64,000 bases of DNA from Planococcus versutus (GCF_001186155.3 NZ_CP016540.2:1218001-1282000); one strand, 5' to 3'. Positions 17,657-28,342 are shown, numbered from the stretch's first letter. Notes: generated from the letters alone by a model not told the origin. Numbers and translations are program-made.

Positions 17657-18655
17657 ATGACCGTTACGATATATGATGTAGCAAGAGAAGCAAACGTTTC
17701 CATGGCAACTGTGTCACGTGTAGTTAATGCCAATCAAAACGTTAAGCCGGCTACGAGAAAGAAAGTATTGAAAGTTATTGAAGAATTAGGTTATCGTCCA
17801 AATGCAGTAGCAAGGGGACTTGCCAGTAAAAAAACAACAACGGTCGGCGTCATTATACCCGATATTTCCAATAGCCTGTATGCTGAATTGGCTCGTGGAA
17901 TTGAAGATATCGCGACAATGTATCGCTATAATATTATTTTGTCGAATTCAGATCAAAACGAAAACAAAGAACTTCAGTTATTGGAAACCATGCTCGGAAA
18001 GCAAGTAGATGGAATTGTATTCATGAGTGATGTCATTTCAACTGAACTGCTAAAAGAAATGAAACGTTCTCCAACGCCTATTGTGTTAGCTGGATCTATT
18101 GATGAATCTGCGACGATTGCTTCGGTTAATATTGATTATTATGGAGCCGCTTATGAAGCAATGAAGAAATTTATTGATAATGGACACAAGAAAATTGCGT
18201 TCATTTCAGGACCGTTCACTTCAATGATCAACAAAGAGTATAAACTAAAAGCTTACAAAGAAGCGTTAGCAGATGCTGAATTAGGTTACGATGAAAAACT
18301 GGTAGTTGAGTGTAACAACTCATACGACGAAGGTATAGCAGCCGCACAAAGCTTATTGGCAATGGAGCCTACTGCTTATTTTGTCAGTAATGATGAAATG
18401 TCGGTTGGTGTAATTCATGCTTTAGAAGAACAAGGCAAAAACATTCCATTAGATGTAGAAATTATTAGTTATGAAAATTCTAAGCTCGCGCGTATGGCGC
18501 GTCCAACGTTAACCTCTGTTGCGTTTCCACTGTACGACATTGGTGCTGTTTCCATGCGTTTGTTGACAAAGTACATGAACAAAGAAGAAATTGAAGAAAA
18601 GCAAGTAATTTTGCCTTACCGAATTGAAGAAAGACAATCAACTAAAAACGATTAA
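17657..18655 (+). CDS. ccpA: Catabolite control protein A (LacI/GalR family)
   Basis: 332-residue LacI-family regulator. The helix-turn-helix and hinge are at the N-terminus ([19 protein letters not shown], then [13 protein letters not shown]), followed by a periplasmic-binding-protein-like effector domain. Together with HPr-Ser-P it binds cre sites to control carbon metabolism. AAAGGAGGG precedes the ATG. The position between aroA and the acu genes is the B. subtilis ccpA locus, which makes the assignment firm. Candidate cre targets occur elsewhere in this window (30688-30701 and 62825-62839). Confidence 0.95.
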   Translation: MTVTIYDVAREANVSMATVSRVVNANQNVKPATRKKVLKVIEELGYRPNAVARGLASKKTTTVGVIIPDISNSLYAELARGIEDIATMYRYNIILSNSDQNENKELQLLETMLGKQVDGIVFMSDVISTELLKEMKRSPTPIVLAGSIDESATIASVNIDYYGAAYEAMKKFIDNGHKKIAFISGPFTSMINKEYKLKAYKEALADAELGYDEKLVVECNNSYDEGIAAAQSLLAMEPTAYFVSNDEMSVGVIHALEEQGKNIPLDVEIISYENSKLARMARPTLTSVAFPLYDIGAVSMRLLTKYMNKEEIEEKQVILPYRIEERQSTKND

Positions 18656-18671
18656 CTTTTTTATAGCACGT

Positions 18672-18711
18672 AAAAAGACCAACCGGAAAATTTAGCGGTT
18701 GGTCTTTTTTT
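18672..18711. terminator. Bidirectional terminator between ccpA and acuC
   Basis: AAAAAGACCAACCG (18672-18685) pairs with CGGTTGGTCTTTTT (18696-18709); T-rich in both directions, between convergent genes. Confidence 0.87.
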
Positions 18712-18731
18712 GTTGGATATATAACACTTTC

Positions 18732-19883
18732 TTATCTATTGCGCATCATATACAAAGCTTTGTTGAGCATTTGTGCATTTTTATCAGTAATTTCTGCTTT
18801 ACGCGGAATGGGTTTGTACATATTGGGTGGGTCTTCCCACGTTTCAATTAATTTCACAGGAGATTCAGGTTGCCATTTTTTTAACCAGGATTCTGGCAAT
18901 TTACCTGTAGGAGATGGAATATTATTCATTTCCATCCAAATGAGCGACCAAGCTCTTGGTACTACGCGCCAAATATCGTAGCCACCGCCTCCAACACCTA
19001 TCCAGCGTCCTCCGCAATACTCATGAGCGAGTTCGTGTGCAATCTTTGGTATCTCCTTGTAAATTTCCATAGTACCGTACAAATGCGTCAGAGGATCTAA
19101 ATAATGAGCATCGGCACCGTTTTGTGTTAAAATCACATCTGGTTTAAAAAATTCTGTGATTTCTCTTATCGATGTTCGATAAATTTCGAGAAAAGATTCG
19201 TCTTCTGTAAAAGCATCAATTGGAAAGTTAAAAGACGTACCATAACCTTGACCACTGCCTCGTTCATTGATATTTCCGGTTCCTGGGAAGAGATAGCGAC
19301 CTGTTTCGTGAATAGACACAGTACAAACATCAGGATCGTCATAAAAACTCCATTGAACACCATCGCCGTGGTGAGCATCGGTATCGATATAAAGCACGCG
19401 CGCATTATAATTCTTCTTTAAGTAATTAATCGCAACAGAGCTGTCATTATAAATACAAAAACCTGATGCTTTGCCTTTAAAGCCATGATGAAGACCTCCG
19501 CCTAAATTTAATGCATGTTGGGCTTTTCCTTCCATAACATAATCTACAGCGGTTAAAGTACCCCCCACAAGACGCGCACTAGCTTCATGCATGTTTTCAA
19601 AAATAGGTGTATCATCTGTACCGATTCCATAGCTCTCACCAGCTTCAGGTGTTATTTCCCCACGGCTAGCTTTTTTGACGATATCAATATAACGTTCATC
19701 ATGCGCTAATAATAATTCTTCATCTGTCGCAATCCGTGCAGGAACAAACAAATCGCTTGAAAGCGCGTTCATTTTTTCTAATAAATCAATCGTTAATACA
19801 AGTCTTTTCTGGTTGAATGGATGCGTTTCAGAAAATTTATACCCCAATTGATCTTCTGAAAAGACAAATACTGCGTGTCTCAT
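18732..19883 (-). CDS. acuC: Acetoin utilization protein AcuC, protein deacetylase (HDAC superfamily)
   Basis: 383-residue zinc-dependent deacetylase of the class I/II HDAC type; in B. subtilis AcuC deacetylates and reactivates acetyl-CoA synthetase. Motifs: NLGGGLHHGF (H132, H133), the DxH zinc pair in YIDTDAHHGDG (D169, H171) and NGADAHYLDPL. I chose ATG 19883 because it overlaps the acuB stop (ATGA) and gives the B. subtilis-like N-terminus; ATG 19910 would add 9 residues and overlap acuB by 31 bases. Last gene of acuABC. Confidence 0.92.
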   Translation of the reverse strand: MRHAVFVFSEDQLGYKFSETHPFNQKRLVLTIDLLEKMNALSSDLFVPARIATDEELLLAHDERYIDIVKKASRGEITPEAGESYGIGTDDTPIFENMHEASARLVGGTLTAVDYVMEGKAQHALNLGGGLHHGFKGKASGFCIYNDSSVAINYLKKNYNARVLYIDTDAHHGDGVQWSFYDDPDVCTVSIHETGRYLFPGTGNINERGSGQGYGTSFNFPIDAFTEDESFLEIYRTSIREITEFFKPDVILTQNGADAHYLDPLTHLYGTMEIYKEIPKIAHELAHEYCGGRWIGVGGGGYDIWRVVPRAWSLIWMEMNNIPSPTGKLPESWLKKWQPESPVKLIETWEDPPNMYKPIPRKAEITDKNAQMLNKALYMMRNR

Positions 19884-20524
19884 TCGTTCATCTGTGGCGT
19901 GCTTGGCCATAGAACTTCAAATCCTTCTTTTCTCAGTTCGCTGATAATCGTTAATGGATTCATCGTTTGAACGCGGAAAACAAGAACTTTTTGATTGCTG
20001 TTTTTTCTATCGGGGTATACGAGTACACTTAGCACATTTACTTGTTGCTGATGAAAAACTTTAGAGACTTCATATAACACACCGGATCGATCTTCAACAC
20101 GCACTTCAATTTGTGAACCAGGCTGATGCGCACCTGTCAGTTCAATAAAGGTATACAAAAGATCTGTTTCTGTTAAAAAACCGACTAGTTTTTGATTGCT
20201 AACTACAGGAATGCAGCCGATTTTGTGTTCATAAAAGATCATCGCTACTTCTTCGACAAAATCGAGCGGGTGCGTGATGACAGGATTTGCTGTCATAATT
20301 TCTGAGACTTTCTTTTTATAAGGTTCTCCTTTAGGAGATACGGTAAATCTCGAAGGAACTGCTTCTTTCAAATCACGGTCTGTTACAATACCGATTACTT
20401 TTTCATCTTCGACAACTGGTGCATGTCGAATTCGGTGTTCTTTAAACAAATTCATAACATCTTGAACGGTTTGATCGGATCTCAATGTATATACTTCAGT
20501 TTTCATAATTTCTTCAACTAACAA
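19880..20524 (-). CDS. acuB: AcuB, CBS–CBS–ACT regulatory protein
   Basis: 214 residues, the B. subtilis AcuB length. Two CBS domains (about 1-60 and 70-130; VTDRDLKEA and FLTETDLLYT mark their ends) are followed by an ACT-like region (about 138-205, VRVEDRSGVLYEVSKVF). It probably senses an adenine nucleotide or metabolite and modulates the acetyl-CoA synthetase circuit; the mechanism is unknown. I chose TTG 20524, 8 bases after AAAGGGG; a GTG at 20533 lies inside the ribosome site. Middle gene of acuABC. Confidence 0.9.
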   Translation of the reverse strand: MLVEEIMKTEVYTLRSDQTVQDVMNLFKEHRIRHAPVVEDEKVIGIVTDRDLKEAVPSRFTVSPKGEPYKKKVSEIMTANPVITHPLDFVEEVAMIFYEHKIGCIPVVSNQKLVGFLTETDLLYTFIELTGAHQPGSQIEVRVEDRSGVLYEVSKVFHQQQVNVLSVLVYPDRKNSNQKVLVFRVQTMNPLTIISELRKEGFEVLWPSTPQMNE

Positions 20525-20547
20525 TAGAAGCACCCCTTTAAGTTAAA

Positions 20548-21180
20548 TCAATACATGTAGCGATTCATGAACCGCAGTTGATCAAATTGTTGAATAGATT
20601 CGTTGTCGACACGACTTCCGATTTTGGCCATTAAACAATTGGCTGGATGAGAGCTGATTTCAGGATCATCTGTTGCATAATATTCAAGTCCACCGGCCTG
20701 CATCATTTTTTCCATAATTTTTCGGTATTCCCAGACATTTAAACCCGTCCCTTTCAAGTCCCAATGCCAATAATATTCGGTTGTTATCACAATGAAATCT
20801 TCAAAAGCATCATCCATCATTGAAACTCTCAATAATGATTTACCGACACCACTGCCTCTATATTTGGGGATCACTTCAATTGCCCCAAGTTCAATAAGAT
20901 TTTCCATATTGCCTTCTGACCATCGTTCTAACGGATCAGGATAAAGAAATGTTACATAACCAACAATCATTTTCTCATCGCGAACAATGAGAATCCGTCC
21001 TTCTGGTAAATCAGCAATTTCAGTAATTGCTTTATGCTGTTGGGCAGGTGGTCTAAAAGCTACTAAGTCTTCGTGGAAATCAAGTTCACTCAACTCTTTT
21101 CCATAAATAGGTCCTTCAATAACCACAACGCCGTGTTTAGTTTCTAACTCTAGAGAATTATACGTTTTTTTGTGTTCCAC
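20548..21180 (-). CDS. acuA: AcuA, GNAT protein acetyltransferase
   Basis: 210 residues, the same as B. subtilis AcuA, which acetylates and switches off acetyl-CoA synthetase AcsA. The GNAT acetyl-CoA loop is YRGSGVGKSLL. I chose GTG 21180, 5 bases after GGTGA, giving a start VEHKKTYNSLEL like the known protein. The acuABC operon runs away from its target acsA, an arrangement conserved in Bacillus. Confidence 0.91.
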   Translation of the reverse strand: MEHKKTYNSLELETKHGVVVIEGPIYGKELSELDFHEDLVAFRPPAQQHKAITEIADLPEGRILIVRDEKMIVGYVTFLYPDPLERWSEGNMENLIELGAIEVIPKYRGSGVGKSLLRVSMMDDAFEDFIVITTEYYWHWDLKGTGLNVWEYRKIMEKMMQAGGLEYYATDDPEISSHPANCLMAKIGSRVDNESIQQFDQLRFMNRYMY

Positions 21181-21212
21181 TTTTTCACCGCCGATCTGTA
21201 GCAATTAGCTAT

Positions 21213-21241
21213 ATTATACATGAACAGGATCAGATTTGGAA
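21213..21241 (-). promoter_or_regulatory. Predicted promoter of acuABC
   Basis: On the minus strand TATAAT (complement of 21213-21218) lies 17 bases after a weak -35 TTCCAA, about 33 bases before acuA. I saw no clear cre site in the acuA–acsA gap. Confidence 0.5.
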
Positions 21242-21346
21242 AAAAGCCTTCACCATAAGTAGTGTTTTCTAAATAATTTAAATAATTCGCATTCAATTGT
21301 GACAATGTTGTAGAATATAAGTAATCAATATGAAAGGATGGATAGT

Positions 21347-23065
21347 ATGAGAGTAGAATCACTACCAGCAAGAGCAGGAAAACATCAATTACATAATTAT
21401 GAAGAAGTAGCCGCAAATTTCGATTGGGCTGAAGTGGAGAAAGAATTTAGTTGGTATCAAAGTGGAAAAATGAATATGGCCCACGAAGCGATTGATCGTC
21501 ACGCAGAATCTCACCGAAAAAACAAAGTAGCTCTTTACTATAAAGATCAAAATCGAAATGAGTCTTATACATTTTATGAGATGAAGCGCATGACAAATCG
21601 TGCTGCTAATTTACTAAAAGAAAATTCAGCTTTGGAAAAAGGAGATCGCATTTTTATTTTCATGCCGCGTTCGCCAGAACTGTATTTCTTAATGTTTGGT
21701 GCATTGAAAATGGGTCTGATTGTTGGACCGTTATTCGAAGCGTTTATGGAAGGTGCTATTTATGACCGTCTTGACGATAGTGGAGCAAAATCAATTATTA
21801 CGACAACTGAGTTACTAGACCGGATTCCATATGACCGCTTGCCAAAGCTTGAAACCATTTTCATTGTTGGTGAAGATGTGGCTGAGCAAAAAGGACAGGT
21901 TGATGTGCTGAAGTATTTATCAAGCCGTTCAGATAAATTTGAACTTGAATGGTTAGATAAAGAAGATGGGTTGGTTCTTCACTACACTTCAGGTTCAACC
22001 GGCAAGCCAAAAGGCGTTTTACATGCTCAATATGCGATGGTTCAACAATATCAAACAGGTAAGTGGGTACTGGATTTCACCGAAAACGATATTTACTGGT
22101 GTACTGCTGACCCAGGATGGGTGACTGGAACGGCTTATGGCGTGTTTTCACCTTGGTTAAATGGTGTCACGACAGTCATACTCGGAGGGCGTTTTTCTCC
22201 TGATGGTTGGTATAAAGCCATTGAAGATTTTGGTGTAACCATTTGGTATAGCGCGCCAACAGCATTCCGTATGCTAATGGGCGCAGGAGATGCGTTAGTA
22301 AAAGAATATGATTTATCTACACTGCGACATGTATTATCTGTAGGAGAGCCATTAAATCCAGAAGTGGTTCGATGGGGAGCCGAAGTATTTGATAAACGAA
22401 TTCACGATACGTGGTGGATGACTGAAACCGGAGCGCAAACCATCTGTAATTATCCAGCGATGGCAATTAAACCTGGCTCAATGGGTAAACCAATACCAGG
22501 CATCAAAGTCGCAATTGTAGATGACCAAGGAAACGAATTGCCACCAAACCAAATGGGCAACTTGGCGATTGAAAAAGGGTGGCCGGCGATGATGCGTCAA
22601 ATTTGGAACAACCCAGCTAAATATGAATCTTATTTCTTGAAAGATAAATGGTACGTATCCGGAGACTCTGCATATATGGATGAAGAAGGCTATTTCTGGT
22701 TCCAAGGTCGTGTGGACGACGTGATTATGACTTCAGGTGAACGTGTTGGACCATTTGAAGTAGAAAGTAAATTACTTGAACACCCAGCCGTAGCAGAAGC
22801 AGGAGTGATTGGCAAACCCGATCCGATTCGTGGGGAAATCATTAAAGCGTTTGTAGCATTGAATAATGGTTACAAACCTTCAGAAGAGTTGGTCCAAGAC
22901 ATTCAGCAGTTTGTTAAAAAAGGACTGTCGGCTCACGCAGCGCCACGTGAAATTGAGTTTAAAGAAAAACTTCCAAAAACACGAAGCGGTAAAATTATGC
23001 GTCGTGTGTTAAAAGCATGGGAATTAGATTTACCAGCTGGTGACTTGTCTTCGATGGAAGACTAA
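21347..23065 (+). CDS. acsA: Acetyl-CoA synthetase AcsA
   Basis: 572-residue AMP-forming acetate–CoA ligase. Signatures are HYTSGSTGKPKG (ATP/AMP loop), WWMTETGAQ, and the C-terminal PKTRSGKIMRR with lysine K549, which has the same number as the AcuA-acetylated lysine of B. subtilis AcsA. It activates acetate for the TCA cycle and fatty acid synthesis. ATG 21347 is chosen, 7 bases after GAAAGGAT; ATG 21338 overlaps the ribosome site. It is divergent from acuABC, so both the enzyme and its on/off switch are encoded here. Confidence 0.95.
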   Translation: MRVESLPARAGKHQLHNYEEVAANFDWAEVEKEFSWYQSGKMNMAHEAIDRHAESHRKNKVALYYKDQNRNESYTFYEMKRMTNRAANLLKENSALEKGDRIFIFMPRSPELYFLMFGALKMGLIVGPLFEAFMEGAIYDRLDDSGAKSIITTTELLDRIPYDRLPKLETIFIVGEDVAEQKGQVDVLKYLSSRSDKFELEWLDKEDGLVLHYTSGSTGKPKGVLHAQYAMVQQYQTGKWVLDFTENDIYWCTADPGWVTGTAYGVFSPWLNGVTTVILGGRFSPDGWYKAIEDFGVTIWYSAPTAFRMLMGAGDALVKEYDLSTLRHVLSVGEPLNPEVVRWGAEVFDKRIHDTWWMTETGAQTICNYPAMAIKPGSMGKPIPGIKVAIVDDQGNELPPNQMGNLAIEKGWPAMMRQIWNNPAKYESYFLKDKWYVSGDSAYMDEEGYFWFQGRVDDVIMTSGERVGPFEVESKLLEHPAVAEAGVIGKPDPIRGEIIKAFVALNNGYKPSEELVQDIQQFVKKGLSAHAAPREIEFKEKLPKTRSGKIMRRVLKAWELDLPAGDLSSMED

Positions 23066-23072
23066 TTATTTA

Positions 23073-23110
23073 AAAAACCCGATTCGCTAAAACTAGCGAA
23101 TCGGGTTTTT
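23073..23110. terminator. Bidirectional terminator between acsA and the PBP gene
   Basis: A 17-bp perfect stem AAAAACCCGATTCGCTA / TAGCGAATCGGGTTTTT with an AAAC loop, between convergent genes. Confidence 0.9.
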
Positions 23111-23114
23111 GTTA

Positions 23115-26100
23115 TTAGGCTGCGTCGTCTTCAGCAGGTTCTTCAGGTTCTACGGGTTCTTCAGGAGCAGGTTCTTTCTCAACTGGCTCTTCAGGCTCCG
23201 CTTCAACAGGTGCTTCTTCTTGAGGAGCAGTTTCGGCTTCTTGCTCTTCAGCAGGCGCCTCTTCTTTTTCAGGTTCTTTTTCTTCTTTTTCAGGTGCTTC
23301 TTTTTTAGGTTCTTTTTCTTCAGGTTTTGGAGTTGGTTTTGGTTCCGGCTTTGGTTTTGGTTTTGGTGCGGCAATGCTGACGCTGTTGGAGGCAGCAGAC
23401 TGCTTACCAGTAATATCTACGGCCACAACTACATAACTTCCAGCACCGTTTGCGGTATACGAATTGCTTCTAGATTCTGAAATCGAAGCAACGCGAGACC
23501 CGCCTTTATAAACGCGATAGCCAACTACGTCATTTGAACCAGAATTGGTCCATGAAATCGTATTACCACTAATCGAAGCACGAACACCACTTGGAGTAGA
23601 ACTATCTGCGTTGAACGTAGATCCTGCCACAATAGAAGAAAATCTAGAGTTGCCAGGGAACAATTTGCTAGCGTCTCCACCAAATGGAGCCATCATGCGA
23701 TCGATATATTTTTTAGAAACGCCAATACCACCGCCTGAAACGAACTCGCTTGGCGTGCTAGAGAATGCGGCATAGCGCTTACCGTTAATTGTTGTATAAG
23801 AACCACTTGTCAAACTATCATCTTTTTCCGATGGAATCATAACTTTTTCGTTAAATAAGTCTGAACGCACAAGTCCTGCACTTTGACAGGCTCCACCTGG
23901 CGCTAAACCAGAAATTCCACAAAACGACTTAGTAACAACACCTTTAGGCTGTTTGAAAGTTGACTTCGCTCCAACTAAATCAGGAACTGTTTGATAAGTT
24001 GTGTTCATTAAGCTTGCCCACAGCTGATTTACACGTACAGATGGCTGTAAATTAGTATTCGGATAAATATCTAGAGAATATTTTTCACTATCATATCCAA
24101 GCCATAGACCCATTGTAATGTTTGGATTATAACCAACTAACCAAACATCTTTTGTATCTTGAGTCGTACCAGTCTTACCAGCAAAGTCTGCACCAAAGTT
24201 CAATAAGCTATTTGCTCGGTTCGCAGTACCACGATCTGTTTTAAATACGTCTCGCAACATATCGGTTAGAATGTAAGCGGTTTGTGGCGAGTAAATTTCT
24301 TTTTCAACCACTTCGTGTTCGAAAATGATATTACCGTCTGCGTCTTCAATTCGTTGAATCATATACGGTTCTACTTTTTTTCCGCCGTTGGCAATAGTGG
24401 CATAGCCACTTGTTAGTTCTTCTACAGAGCCTTCAACACCGCCACCTAATGCAGTTGAAGGATAATCATTTGATTTTTCTTCAACACGTGAAAAGCCTGC
24501 GTTGATCAAGTAATTGATTGGCATTTGTTCTCTAATTTGTCCGAATAAACGAAGAGCCGGTAAGTTTTGAGATTGTGCTAATGCATCGCGTGCCGACATG
24601 ATGCCTTGCTCACTTGTTGGAACAAAGTTTGCTGGTGTCCAAGGTTTACCGTTGTCGTTTAAAGTGAATTTAACGTCAACAACTGGGCTACCGGCACCAA
24701 TTACGCCTAAGTCCAGTGCTGGTCCGTAAACCAATAATGGTTTTACAGTAGAACCGATTGAACGATAAGCTTGTGTTGCATGGTTTAATGCTTCGATTTC
24801 ATGATCGCGCCCACCGACAAAACTTAAAATACGACCTGTTTTGTTTTCAATCATCATACTTCCAACTTGTACGGGAAGTTTTTTCATGATTTCTTCACCA
24901 TCTTTATTGGTGGTAGGGATTGTTAATTCTGTGCCGTATCGTGTATAAGCATCTTTAGCTTTTTCATGAGCCAAGTACAAGTCTTTGTTAATGGTTGAGT
25001 GAATCCGGTAACCATTTGAACGAACTGCTCGGTCAGCTAAAATTGCATATTTTTCATAAAGTTTATTGTTTTCTTCTAGTGTTATAGGATCTAATCCGTC
25101 TTTTTCAGCGAGAACATCCATAAGAATCCGCATGGCTCGTTTTTCAAGTTCGTTTGTGACATAGGGGTTGTTATCGCGTGAACGCGATTCGTCTTTACGG
25201 AAGTTTTTCTTAATGTCAAAAGCAATGGCTTCGTCATATTCTTCTTGCGTAATGTATTCTTCTTCTTTCATACGGAAAAGTACGGTCTTCATTCGATCGA
25301 GTCCAGGTTGTAAACCAGCATCGTCTTTTACTTTGCCATATGTATTGTATGGCGTGTAATAAAAAGGTGCTTTTGGAATGCCGGCAATAAATGCAGCTTC
25401 AGGTAAACTTAAGTCTTTTGCCGACTTGTTGAATATGCCATTAGCTGCTGTTTCGATACCAGCAATATTTGCGCCTGAAGAATTACGGCCATACGGAATA
25501 ATATTGAGGTATGCTTCAATAATCTCGTCTTTGGTCATAAATTTTTCAAGACGCATCGCCAACAGAATTTCTTTAGCTTTTCGTTCATAAGAAACTTCGT
25601 TTGTCAAAATTTGGTTTTTTACGAGTTGCTGCGTCAATGTAGAGCCGCCCGTCTGGCTATCAGCGTTTGAGACATCTTGCAACAATCCACGGAAAATAGC
25701 TTTTGGAACTATACCTTCGTGTTCCATAAAGTATTCATCTTCTGTGGCCAACACGGCGTTAATTGCAGTTTTTGAAATATTTTTTAGCGTGGTTTCTTTT
25801 CGCTCTAAATCTGTTTGGACTTTTCCGATATAGACATCATTATCGAAAAACATTTCAGTTGTTTCTTCATAACTATAAATTTCTGCACGCATTTCATCTT
25901 CAGAACGTAGATTTTCTTCATCTACTAATGAAGCAAAATAACCTGCACCAACAGATGCGGCAAAAACGCCACCTGTGACGAATACAATAGCGAAAATCAA
26001 TGCTAAGTTCCATATAACACCTGTTGTTATACTCATTCGCTTGAACCATGAGGTTGAAGTCCATCTATTGGTGGTTTTCTCAATGTTATCTATCCAGTTT

Positions 26101-26117
26101 TTAATTTTTTCACGCAC
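23115..26117 (-). CDS. Class A penicillin-binding protein (transglycosylase/transpeptidase) with FN3 domain and acidic tail
   Basis: 1000-residue bifunctional peptidoglycan synthase. Order: cytoplasmic N-terminus, one membrane segment (about 34-58), glycosyltransferase 51 domain with catalytic E126 in ATEDEYFMEH and GGSTLTQQLVKNQ, then a transpeptidase domain with S456-TV-K459 (SxxK), an SQN motif and KTGT (648-651), a fibronectin type III-like domain (about 840-917), and an 83-residue Pro/Glu/Lys tail (918-1000). GTG start, 7 bases after GGAGGG. PonA-like by architecture, but which B. subtilis PBP it corresponds to is unclear. It is divergent from tyrS. Confidence 0.92.
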   Translation of the reverse strand: MREKIKNWIDNIEKTTNRWTSTSWFKRMSITTGVIWNLALIFAIVFVTGGVFAASVGAGYFASLVDEENLRSEDEMRAEIYSYEETTEMFFDNDVYIGKVQTDLERKETTLKNISKTAINAVLATEDEYFMEHEGIVPKAIFRGLLQDVSNADSQTGGSTLTQQLVKNQILTNEVSYERKAKEILLAMRLEKFMTKDEIIEAYLNIIPYGRNSSGANIAGIETAANGIFNKSAKDLSLPEAAFIAGIPKAPFYYTPYNTYGKVKDDAGLQPGLDRMKTVLFRMKEEEYITQEEYDEAIAFDIKKNFRKDESRSRDNNPYVTNELEKRAMRILMDVLAEKDGLDPITLEENNKLYEKYAILADRAVRSNGYRIHSTINKDLYLAHEKAKDAYTRYGTELTIPTTNKDGEEIMKKLPVQVGSMMIENKTGRILSFVGGRDHEIEALNHATQAYRSIGSTVKPLLVYGPALDLGVIGAGSPVVDVKFTLNDNGKPWTPANFVPTSEQGIMSARDALAQSQNLPALRLFGQIREQMPINYLINAGFSRVEEKSNDYPSTALGGGVEGSVEELTSGYATIANGGKKVEPYMIQRIEDADGNIIFEHEVVEKEIYSPQTAYILTDMLRDVFKTDRGTANRANSLLNFGADFAGKTGTTQDTKDVWLVGYNPNITMGLWLGYDSEKYSLDIYPNTNLQPSVRVNQLWASLMNTTYQTVPDLVGAKSTFKQPKGVVTKSFCGISGLAPGGACQSAGLVRSDLFNEKVMIPSEKDDSLTSGSYTTINGKRYAAFSSTPSEFVSGGGIGVSKKYIDRMMAPFGGDASKLFPGNSRFSSIVAGSTFNADSSTPSGVRASISGNTISWTNSGSNDVVGYRVYKGGSRVASISESRSNSYTANGAGSYVVVAVDITGKQSAASNSVSIAAPKPKPKPEPKPTPKPEEKEPKKEAPEKEEKEPEKEEAPAEEQEAETAPQEEAPVEAEPEEPVEKEPAPEEPVEPEEPAEDDAA

Positions 26118-26156
26118 GTTATCGCCCTCCTAAAATCTTTTATAGTATATCATATT

Positions 26157-26185
26157 CTTATAAATGCCACTAAGCTTATTGACAA
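26157..26185 (-). promoter_or_regulatory. Predicted promoter of the PBP gene
   Basis: On the minus strand TTGTCA (complement of 26180-26185), a 17-base spacer, then TATAAG (complement of 26157-26162). Its -35 shares bases with the -35 of the tyrS promoter. Confidence 0.55.
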
Positions 26186-26206
26186 GTTGAGATAATAAAG
26201 TAAACT
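26179..26206 (+). promoter_or_regulatory. Predicted promoter of the tyrS T-box leader
   Basis: A consensus TTGACA (26179-26184), a 16-base spacer and TAAACT (26201-26206). Confidence 0.6.
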
Positions 26207-26214
26207 GTTACTAT

Positions 26215-26435
26215 ATTTCATATTTAAACAGTGAAAGATCCGAAGTAGAGTGTGTAATTTTGTTTAGAGAGCCGGTGTTTGGTGCAAATCGGTCAAAATG
26301 CATAAATCGAATTACAGGTCTGGAGTTTACGGAAGTGTCCCGTTTGACACATGATGAGAAGGAGAATTTATTCTCCAAGCTGGGTGGTACCGCGCAATTG
26401 CGCCCCTGCATGACTTTTTCATGCAGGGGCTTTTT
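26215..26435 (+). ncRNA. Tyrosine T-box leader of tyrS
   Basis: Canonical T-box sequence AAGCTGGGTGGTACCGCG (26377-26394) follows a Stem I region with an AGTAGA motif (26244-26249), a GGTG distal element and a specifier loop reading TAC, tyrosine (26313-26315). A terminator follows: CCCCTGCATGA / TCATGCAGGGG and T-run (26403-26435). Uncharged tRNA-Tyr should stabilise the antiterminator and raise tyrS expression. Confidence 0.92.
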
Positions 26436-26475
26436 ATGTGGACTTTTATAGCACTCATCGGTTTTTAAAATTTGA

Positions 26476-27753
<1,278 letters not shown>

Positions 27754-27762
27754 AAAATATTC

Positions 27763-27797
27763 AAAAAAACAGTCAGAATTTTTCTGGCTGTTTTTTT
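27763..27797 (+). terminator. Intrinsic terminator after tyrS
   Basis: AAAAAAACAGTCAGAA / TTCTGGCTGTTTTTTT stem with one wobble pair and a short T loop. Confidence 0.85.
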
Positions 27798-27822
27798 ATA
27801 CTGCCAAACACAATCAATATAC

Positions 27823-27847
27823 GTTTAAATAAGTTGAAAAAGGATAA
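27823..27847 (+). promoter_or_regulatory. Sigma-B-like promoter of the YflT-domain gene
   Basis: GTTTAA (27823-27828), a 13-base spacer and GGATAA (27842-27847); the -35 is perfect and the -10 differs from GGGTAT at two positions. It is about 50 bases before the gene. Confidence 0.6.
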
Positions 27848-27897
27848 AATAAGTGGAACGCGATTGACTTTACTAAAACTTCAAGGAGGCGTTAGAA

Positions 27898-28335
27898 ATG
27901 TCAAGAGTAGTTGGATTTTATAAAACAGAACACGAAGCCATTCAAGCAATTGAAAATTTGCAGCAACAAGGATATAACAATAAAAAAATCTCAGTATTAA
28001 GCAAAGATAATCAAGAAACCGAAACGATTGCTAAAAACACGAAGACATGTGCAGGAAGAGAGGGAGCTACAGGTGGACTAGCTCGAACTCTTAATCGTCT
28101 TGGAGTACCAGAGAATAAAGTGGGAATGTATGAAACCCATTTTAATGAAGGTAAAATATTGGTGTTGGTTGAAGAAGATGAAAACACCATACCAAATCGC
28201 AGTGGTCAGGACATGTTTACAACAAAACAGGATCTACTTATTGAAAATGACACAGATACAACAATAAGAGCTGGTAAAAGACGGATTGATAATGATCCTT
28301 TAAACGCAAGTGGACGTGGACAAGCTGGATTATAA
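27898..28335 (+). CDS. General stress protein with heat-induced YflT-type domain
   Basis: 145 residues. The N-terminal half (MSRVVGFYKTEHEAIQAIEN, then LSKDNQETE) and ARTLNRLGVPENKVGMYE match the small YflT/general stress protein 17M family, which are sigma-B-induced proteins of unknown biochemical role. The C-terminal ~45 residues are polar and variable. AAGGAGG precedes the ATG. The sigma-B-like promoter upstream fits stress regulation. It is a single-gene unit. Confidence 0.78.
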   Translation: MSRVVGFYKTEHEAIQAIENLQQQGYNNKKISVLSKDNQETETIAKNTKTCAGREGATGGLARTLNRLGVPENKVGMYETHFNEGKILVLVEEDENTIPNRSGQDMFTTKQDLLIENDTDTTIRAGKRRIDNDPLNASGRGQAGL

Positions 28336-28342
28336 AAAAAGA

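Noticed and set aside
19758..19771. Cre-like TGAAAGCGCGTTCA inside acuC
   Set aside because: One consensus mismatch, and it lies deep in the coding region of the last gene of the operon; probably chance.
23109..23480. Phe/Arg-rich plus-strand reading opposite the PBP tail
   Set aside because: Shadow of the Pro/Glu/Lys repeat region; no ribosome site or family resemblance.
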